Origin: Isoetes taiwanensis
Lineage: Eukaryota > Streptophyta > Lycopodiopsida > Isoetales > Isoetaceae
Length of the DNA: 64,000 nucleotides
Reading direction: 5' to 3'
Assembly (NCBI GenBank): GCA_021234155.1
Contig: JAJEKV010000034.1
Coordinates: 12,439,800 to 12,503,799 of the forward strand
Shown: positions 57,293 to 64,000 of the stretch, piece by piece
Numbering within the stretch: the stretch's first letter is position 1
How the letters are laid out: the number at the start of each line of letters is the position of its first letter
Translations under genes and position numbers: made by a program
The notes under the pieces: model-generated
What the model saw: only the letters and a program-made list of their open reading frames with translations
Database searches by the model: none
What the model was told of the DNA's origin: nothing

Positions 57293-58449
57293 TAGGGTAG
57301 TAGTTATGATAGTTCATCTGGAATTAGCATTCCAGATGTGCTAGTATCTTGTATCTAGGGTAGAGCCATCCTAGAACCCGTATTCATCATCTTGAACCCT
57401 AACCATTAGTTAGATTTGTATGATTAGGTTAAGATGTTCTTATGATTATTCTCATGATATGATGATTATGTGATGATGGTTGATCATGTTTGCTCCTCTT
57501 GTATTGGGAAGGGGGTAGAGACCTAGGGCCATATGTAGTATGCTCCTAGAGTAGATCCCTTAGTTCCTATTAGTTGCGGCTCATGCATAGGAGCCCACCG
57601 TGCTATTGGGGCTATGATGCGACTCAAAGACCACACAACGGGCTAGAAGTAATGTGGAGGGAGGATCCCCGCCGAGTGGGGGGCTTCGGGGGATCCCATA
57701 GTGGGCTAGGGCTTATGGTCGGTCACTAGTGAGGGCCGGTGCATGGGTTCGACACCTCCCGGGGCAATGGTGCCGCCCTGCCTCTCGAGAGCTGCAAGTG
57801 TCGGCTTGGCTCGTTTTGGGGGATTAAGTCGGCACACCGCGGTGTCGCCACGATTCTCTAGCCGCCAGAACTTCTAGACCACAGGAAGGGGAGATGCAAC
57901 TCTTCCTCCTCGTCCGGACCGAGGGGAGATGCAACTTTGGAGTAGTCCCGATGGGTGATGCCAGGATTGCGATCCTGGAAGGCTAGAGTCACGCCCGAGC
58001 CTGATTTAGCCCATCCGCAAAGTATGCACGGGAGGGGCGGATGGAGTGGTCAACCCTAGCCATTGTCTTATACCAGCCCTCGCCATTGCCATGACTCGGT
58101 CTGCTCTATCTTGAGGCCTAGGCCCGGTTAGTCATCCTCCTTACGGTCCGAGCACGGGTAGGAGCTCTCATGTTTTATGGTTTATGATTATCATCTTTGC
58201 ACTTGTGGATATGTGATGGACTACCCTTGAGGTAGTATTTGTATTGTTGATGCTGGTTCGACATGTTTATCGCTTCCCGTTGTTATAGGAGCCCATAGGG
58301 AAGGGCGTGCAAGACACCTTGTCCCCTCCCGCACTAGGGTCACCTTAGAGTCTTGGCGGGGTAGACGAAGGGCACTGTGCGGTTGTTGAGCCGACGGGGA
58401 TTTCTGCGAGTGTGCGGCGGGGCCGTATGTTTAGCGAGGAGCGTCCACA
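57293..58449 (+). repeat. Element B 3' LTR, right part
   Basis: Resumes with TAGGGTAGTAGTTATGATAG and ends GCGTCCACA. About the first 270 bases match the 5' LTR with one mismatch and one homopolymer change. Confidence 0.92.
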
Positions 58450-60100
58450 GAAAGTTTCAAACACAAAAAGAAAACCACGAGACCCCTCACAATGTGTCTC
58501 TACCATCGATGAACAAACCCCCATGTGGGACCTAAAACCCCCTTGTAGTAAGCGTTGAGAGGCCCTATCTGGGCGCTCAAATTCCCTGTGTTGTGAGGGA
58601 CTCCCTAACGATGGAGACTTGCGTAATGTAGGGCGCCGAGGCGTGCAACCATTAGGGGAAGCCAGCGGTTGATGAATTGCTATCTTAGAGCATCCGAGAT
58701 CGGCATGAGCTGCTTCGGATGTGTGCATATCTTTGGGCATTCTGTAGAGCATGGTGTTCATCTTCTACTATACGTGGCATAATCTCTCATGCCGGGGATT
58801 CCCCGCCCTCCATCCGCATTCCCAAATACGTCTCAATTAAAAGATGGTGGGACCCTGTCCTTATTGCAGCTATAGCTCTCCGTTTCTTGGTAGAGATGTG
58901 TGCCTTCAAATACTGGTGGGGGCCATGTTCAAGCGACGGATTAACCTGCGTGTGGTAGTGCTCTGTTTTGGGCTTTGCAAGAGTGGGGGCATCCCACAGA
59001 GAGAAGCGCTCATTCAAATGCAGCTCCTGCTCCGCGATATCCGACATATCCATAATGTGTTGATAGTCTATGGACAATCTTGCAAACCATCCCCTACAAT
59101 GCTCCTGCCACACTCTCTTCAGACGTTGTGACCCTTGTGCCAATAACAGAACCCGGGGAGGAAGACGTTGTGCATCCATTTCGTCAACCTTATGGAAATA
59201 TGCAAGGTGCCTGCGCATAGCAGAATGCTGCAGGGGCCAAAAGCCGGACTCATACAGCAAAATCGGATAACGCACCGTGTCCTTGACGCCCAGGCTGTAT
59301 GTCAGGAAAGCCTTCTGTACCCTCTCTAGCTTATCCCAAGTACCCTTCCTAACCGCTGGCCCCCAGACCTCTACCCCATACAACAATACTAGTTCCATGA
59401 GCGCTCGGAACAGGTGTGCTTTGCGTGCCCAATCACAGAGATCTATTCTGTAATAGCTATTCTGCATTGCGTACATGGCTTTCCATCCCGCGCTGACCCT
59501 TCTTTCTACAAAGTCATCCCATAGCATATTAGCAAAGAAATCGATTCCCAGATACTTAAAGGTCCTTACAACTTCCATCCTTTGTCCTCTGTAATAGAAT
59601 TCTGGGATATCATGCTCCGCCGACAGGATTGGGAACAGCTTGGTTTTTTGCTGGTTGACTGTCGTTCCTGCTATGTCACATAATTGACTGAGCGCATCCA
59701 AATGTTCCTGCATACTCCTAGTTGTATGGGACAATAAGCCCAGATCATCTGCATAGAGCAACTGTTTTACTGTATATGCCTCTGGCAACTGCTGGCCACC
59801 ACCTCCATGTTCTTGCATCCAGGTCTCCAACTTGTCAATATAGAGTCCAAAAAGCGTTGAAGATAACAGGCATCCCTATTTAACACCTATGGTGCTGTTC
59901 ACCCGGTGGTCAGATGCAGGCAAAGTGGCATATATTCCGTCATAGAGCCTGTAGATGGCATTCTGCAAATCCTGTGGGACATGTAGCTCCTGCAAGCGTT
60001 GCCACAACAGGTCCCGAGGGACTGTATCATATGCCGTCTTAAAATCCACGAAACAGCAATACAAGTCACGTCGTGCATTGCGGCTAGCTTCTATAAGGAT
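58450..60100 (-). mobile_element. LINE F body (RT to C-terminus), split from its 3' end by element B
   Basis: The minus-strand RT starts within FVDFKTAYDTVPRDLLWQRL (60064) and runs to C-terminal sequence near 58690. It is 5'-truncated around 60095. The C-terminal region DAPTLAKPKTEHYHTQVNP is shared with LINEs G and H, defining one family. Its 3' end lies at 41090-41175. Confidence 0.8.
58787..60064 (-). pseudogene. LINE F reverse transcriptase
   Basis: 189 bases encode the palm start (FKTAYDTVPRDL) and end at a TAG in GVK-stop-GC, where the usual LINE motif is GVKQGCPLS (CAG to TAG). Then 59830-58787 is open for 347 codons: catalytic LLYADDLGLL (59758-59741), VNQQKTKLFP, VVRTFKYLGIDFF, a thumb region, and a His-rich HYHTQVNPSLEHGPHQYLK tail. 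Only one nonsense codon and the 5' truncation spoil the frame. Confidence 0.85.
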
Positions 60101-60715
60101 TCTGAGAGTAAAAATATGATCACTTTCATTAGTGGGCAGGCAGAAAACCTAGCATTTGCTTATATATATGATGTGAAGCCATACCACATGGTTGTCGCGG
60201 CAATATATGTACCAAAAAAATATGCAAGTTTAGGCTTAGTTGCATAAATATGTATAATAATATGTAAGAAACTTGAATATGGGCAGAGAATACATATTGA
60301 AGTTTACTAGTTTCTTTGTAGAAATATTTTATAAGGTATACATGCAGAGGGATGGATAGGAGTATGAAATGTGGTTTTACTCATTAGAATAGTTGTAAAT
60401 AAGGGGTTTTACGACCCAATCATCATGAGATAGCATATCCAATATACATGCAGGTGAATTCCCCAAAAGCATGCTACCTCGGTATATGTCACTACCAGAA
60501 CCATGAACTTGCGTATATTAGGGGTTACAGAGTAGTGGGAAAGGCTGTTGTCCATTCGGACGTGGTGAGGCTTTGCATTTCTTCGCCGACGTCATGAACG
60601 TGAATGTTGGTGGAGTTATTTCTATTACTAGAAACATTTTTTTCTTCTTATTATCCATTTGATATCTGATCTTAAATAAGATAAATAGGCTAAAATATAA
60701 CCTAGAGGAATAAAG
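60100..60715. other. No gene recognised
   Basis: AT-rich sequence between LINE F and LINE G; no ORF with a recognisable product and no repeat ends seen. Confidence 0.4.
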
Positions 60716-61330
60716 AATAGAATAGAATAGATTTTTTATCGTCCACGAAGGCCAATTGACGTAGGGACCCAAACAAAAAGAGAGCAGCAAGTGTATTACT
60801 GTCAGGATTACCCTCCCCTCCCGGGAAGGGTTTTCGAGGGAAAAACCTTAGCAGTAATAAGTATGTTGGTACACTGTACAATTGTATACGACAAATCAAT
60901 ACTATCCCGGAGGACACAACTGAGTCCATGCATCTATAACCTCCTGGATGTATGACCCCAACAAGTCCACGGACCCCATATTCAATAACTCATGCAACGG
61001 CTGGCCAGTCATTAGTAACCGAACATACCGCGCTCGGATATGGGAAAACGCTGGGCAGATCTGGAGGGTATGACATTCAATGGCAACACTGACATGGCAA
61101 CCCAAAGCCTCTCCTCCCGTGCTTCCCGGTCCAACATACTGTCTCAATGCGGAGGCGATGTGCACCACGTCTTGAATGGAAGCTATAAGTTTGCGCTTCT
61201 TCATGGGCAAATGGGTGTACAAGTACTGGTGTGGGCCTCTCGCGAGCCTAGGATTGACTTGCTGCTGATAGTGTGCCAGCTTAACGTGCGCCACAGTATC
61301 TGCATCCCAGAGCTTCTGAAGGAAAGTAGC
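60716..61330 (-). mobile_element. LINE G: 5'-truncated copy of the LINE F family
   Basis: A 130-codon minus-strand frame (61294-60902) contains HYQQQVNPRLARGPHQYL, then IECHTLQICPAFSHIRARYV, the C-terminal C/H zinc-like motif of this LINE family. The 3' end (GGTTTTTCCCTCGAAAACCC side) finishes in an AGAAT pentamer tail seen on the plus strand as GAATAGAATAGAATAG at 60717-60731. Confidence 0.75.
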
Positions 61331-61339
61331 ATCTAGGTA

Positions 61340-62550
61340 CAGCTTTAGTGCATTGTAAATGATTTAATGTAATCACAAAAATGGAGGGACCTAACAACTA
61401 TAGCAATGATTGTGAAGGACCGATTGACACTACCCTAGTCCGAGGATCCCTCCATAAAATATTCAAAATAACAAATCAGGTGCCCTTGTTTTGAACTCTC
61501 AAATTGGAGAAAACATTGTACTTCACCTCAACAGAGCTTAGAATACTAAACAAGGAGGTGGAGAAATGAAAAGTGAGAGAAGTATCTCCAAGAGAGTAGG
61601 TAAAGAGAGGATAGAAACCTCTGAATATTGGAGAATGTCTCCAATTAAAGGCAGGGCAACAAGAGCACACTCAATAGGGGACATGAGGACTTAGAGAACA
61701 AAGAGCACCTCCAAAATAGCCCAACGTATGACAGGGTCCAGCACAAACATCGAAACCTCCAGAACAAGTACATTTTCAAGGAGGAGTATACCTTTCAGAT
61801 TGGAAGGAAAGCATAAGAGGGACAAATAATATTCCACATCAACTGATGCTAATACAGTTGCTTGAGCAAGAATATGAACCAAAGTGAGGAAGGAGTGCAT
61901 AAGAAAAAGTGAAAAAAATAAAGAGATAGAACAAAATGATAGCATTATTTATGAAATGACACCAGTTTGCAGATATTTGAAGGAGCAGAAAGGGCAAAAG
62001 GAATAATAGTGGAAGAATGGATTGACCATATTCAATCGGACAACAACCTATGATCTAAAGTATGCACAGAAGTGGATATGGGCAGACAGATGGAAAACAT
62101 CCGAAGTTTGGTGGAGAAACCTCATAGAGTTAGAAATAGATGGAACTTTTGGCCATTTTCAAAAAGGATTGGATCCGAAGTGATTTCTTGATGAGCAACA
62201 ACAAGCATTAGAAAAATTAAACCGAAGTGACAAATCGGTCTTAGAGCATACTAGATTATACATAAAAGGAAATACCGACCCACATCAACAAGGGAAGTTG
62301 AGAAAAATGCAAGAATATGGAATGAGTAACAACCAAGCATGTAACTATTGCACAAAATACAAAAGATAACAAGCCAACCTTTAGGAACAATCAAGAGAAC
62401 TGTCATAAATATGTAGCAAAATAAAAGGGGGTTCCAGGGGGATTTCATATGGACGTAAAAATAACAATTCCTGAAACCATAGACCATATATCCCTAAAAC
62501 AATTGAATGGGTTGTTATAAAAAAAACATAGATTCAAGATAAAAAATAAT
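61340..62550. other. No gene recognised
   Basis: A/G-rich sequence with scattered short repeats. Open stretches are short and have no recognised domains. Confidence 0.4.
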
Positions 62551-62551
62551 C

Positions 62552-62705
62552 ACATTAGCTCACTGGATACATTGGTTAAAAAGTAGTCTTATTAGAACTT
62601 TGAGTTATTTTGGTAAAGGTTCGAGCCTCCGTGTATCGCATATTCTAAAATCCTAGGCAAACCATATAGAGGTTTCGATATTCTCTCAAAACCTTAGGCA
62701 AAATC
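62552..62705 (+). repeat. Possible tRNA-derived SINE or tRNA pseudogene
   Basis: An A-box-like TAGCTCACTGG (62556-62566) and a B-box GGTTCGAGCC (62618-62627) are about 60 bases apart, as in RNA polymerase III promoters of tRNAs with a long variable arm and of SINEs. No clean cloverleaf could be drawn, so it is not called a tRNA gene. Confidence 0.35.
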
Positions 62706-62925
62706 GTATTTCATACTTCAAAATCAATAGGCACCTCTAATCATAAATGACTATAAGCGAAATGAGAGGTGCCCAGAGGTCCCAACATACGATCTGAGTC
62801 ATAGGATCGACGAATCCGATGACTGTAGTAGTGCACCTCTAAGTTGAATTGAATTGAATTGGATTGAGAATAAGGGAAATAGGCAAGACGAGCAAAACAG
62901 GGAAGCATACCACAAAGGAGGAATA

Positions 62926-63700
62926 GAATAGAATAGAATAGAATAGAATAGAATAGAATAGAATAGAATAGAATAGAATAGAATAGAATAGAATAGTTCC
63001 ACGGAGACCAATAGGTCATGGGACCCATACAATGGGCTAGTACAATCATTACTACTAGGATTAAAAAACCCCTGCCTCGAAAGATTTTCAAGGGAAAAAC
63101 CTTTGCAGTAATGATGATACTAGACAAGCGGAGATAATGACTACTGAGGGCTCAGTAATTGCAGACGTTTATCTAGAACCTCAAGTATGTATAATGCCAA
63201 GTCATGCACAGATGGTGCTCTGAGAAGTTGTGGAAGCGTGGAATGGAATGCTAAGGTCAAAAAATGATTCCGAACTATCTCAAAAGCAGGGCAACTCAGA
63301 AGAGTATGGCTTTCATCTTCAATAACACATGGCGGCAATGCAGGCACATAGTCTCATGACGCTCCATCTACTGTCTCAATCCGTGGCACTTTGTGGGACC
63401 CCGTGCGAATTGATGCAATAGCTACAAACTTGTTCTGGACAATGAAGCAAGCAAATAAGCTTGGGGCCCTGGTGCCAAGGTGGGATTTATGTGTGCATGA
63501 TAATGACCAGTTTTCACTTGGGCCAAAGTAACTGCGTCCCATATCTTTTGAGTTTTCACTTGGGCTTTTTGAGGAGGAAGAGACAATTTAAGGAATCGAA
63601 AGGATGACAGCTGCGGACACATAATGTATATGTATAACTGCTTCTCCAATCTATATGACTTACTCCCCCACCTTAACGCAAGTCCACTCACAGCGCGTGT
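62926..63700 (-). mobile_element. LINE H: 5'-truncated copy of the LINE F family with pentamer tail
   Basis: Minus-strand fragments include VTLAQVKTGHYHAHINPTLA (63691-63422) and, further on, CVIEDESHTLLSCPAF (63347-63141). The element ends in about 14 copies of AGAAT (plus strand, 62926-62995), i.e. a (TATTC)n tail on the element strand in place of poly(A). Confidence 0.8.
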
Positions 63701-64000
63701 ATCAACAAATAGCCTTACCTAGAAAGACATAAGGAAACTATCCATGCATGAGCACACGAGAGAATTCTTAAAGGAAGTCACCAGACCCGGATCAAGTTGG
63801 CAATAGAAAAGAGGCTATATTTTCGATGTATGAAGGCAGACCATATGACTTACAATGCCCTACCCTAAGCCCTACTAGTTTGGATTTTTAATTGGAACAA
63901 TGAGTTTGAGGGAGAGAAAGAGGAGAACAACATGGATGGCTATGACACACCTTAGCTAACACAGAAGTGGAACTAGACGAGGAAGAAATGATGACCATCT
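63701..64000. other. No gene recognised
   Basis: No ORF or repeat end could be supported in the last 300 bases. Confidence 0.4.

Larger units (their letters stand above)
41176..58449 (+). mobile_element. Element B: H3-encoding Ty3/gypsy chromovirus, both LTRs present
   Basis: About 13.2 kb of element sequence plus a 4.04-kb transposon nested in the 3' LTR. Layout: 5' LTR 41176-42794; PBS 42796; leader; ORF1 (H3) 43373-44470; hairpins; ORF2 45261-46753; gag about 46990-48208; PR, RT, RH, IN and chromodomain to about 51890; 3' UTR; PPT 52778-52790; 3' LTR 52791-53255 plus 57293-58449. Protease, RT, integrase, GPF module and chromodomain put it in the Ty3/gypsy chromoviruses. ORF1 is intact, pol is frameshifted. 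The two LTRs are almost identical outside short GC-rich words, suggesting a fairly recent insertion. It sits in LINE F. Confidence 0.93.

Noticed and set aside
62552-62640. Functional tRNA gene
   Set aside because: No acceptor stem or full cloverleaf could be drawn; only the internal-promoter-like boxes are present.

Overview
This window is plant nuclear DNA made almost entirely of nested transposable elements. Evidence for a plant: Ty3/gypsy chromovirus-type LTR retrotransposons whose primer-binding site TGGTATCAGAGC matches plant initiator-Met tRNA, MULE transposase remnants, L1-like and other LINEs, and a fragment resembling plant PHD-finger proteins. Element density and nesting suggest a large, repeat-rich genome, perhaps a fern, lycophyte or gymnosperm; the sequence does not settle which. 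No rRNA, CRISPR array, or convincingly intact cellular gene was seen.

The central discovery is a Ty3/gypsy family that carries a histone H3 gene. The best copy, element B (41176-58449, + strand), reads 5' LTR, PBS, ORF1, two leader hairpins, ORF2 (unknown), gag, protease, RT, RNase H, integrase with GPF module and chromodomain, 3' UTR, PPT, 3' LTR. ORF1 (365 codons, uninterrupted) begins with the H3 tail [10 protein letters not shown], has a charged linker of about 250 residues, and ends with a complete H3 histone fold that aligns to canonical H3 without gaps from alpha-N to the C-terminus. A second copy, element C (9411-13222, - strand), has the same ORF1. B and C differ almost only synonymously in the tail hexamer and in the fold, which indicates selection on the protein. 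A third, more distant element, D (LTR 23754-25448, degraded interior to about 33165, - strand), has an H3-like C-terminus at the same position relative to a matching pair of hairpins.

Layout. 1-9410: element A, the degenerate 3' part of a same-family copy with its 3' LTR, inserted into element C. 9411-13222: C on the minus strand. 13223-18600: unclassified sequence with an array of CACGCC motifs, a long hairpin, a possible MuDR-type DNA-binding region and a decayed FCP1-like phosphatase. 18600-20990: mostly nothing recognisable. 20990-23196: decayed MULE transposase. 23290-23750: 21-bp minisatellite into which D inserted. 23754-33165: D. 33166-35740: unknown ORF, gypsy protease fragment, low-complexity DNA. 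35745-39240: L1-like LINE E, minus strand. 39430-41090: unassigned, possibly exon remnants. 41090-60100: LINE F (minus strand) split by element B. B's 3' LTR is in turn split by a 4-kb TIR transposon (53256-57292) carrying a PHD-protein exon, and that transposon contains a foldback element: four levels of nesting. 60716-63700: two more 3' ends of the LINE F family (G and H) and a possible tRNA-derived SINE.

How the parts may work together (inference): an element that makes its own H3-like protein and whose integrase carries a chromodomain could alter or mark the chromatin it inserts into, or chromatinise its own cDNA. Many apparent frameshifts in B cluster at short CTG/CAG/CCG words, so some may be sequence errors or methylation-linked decay rather than ancient breakage.
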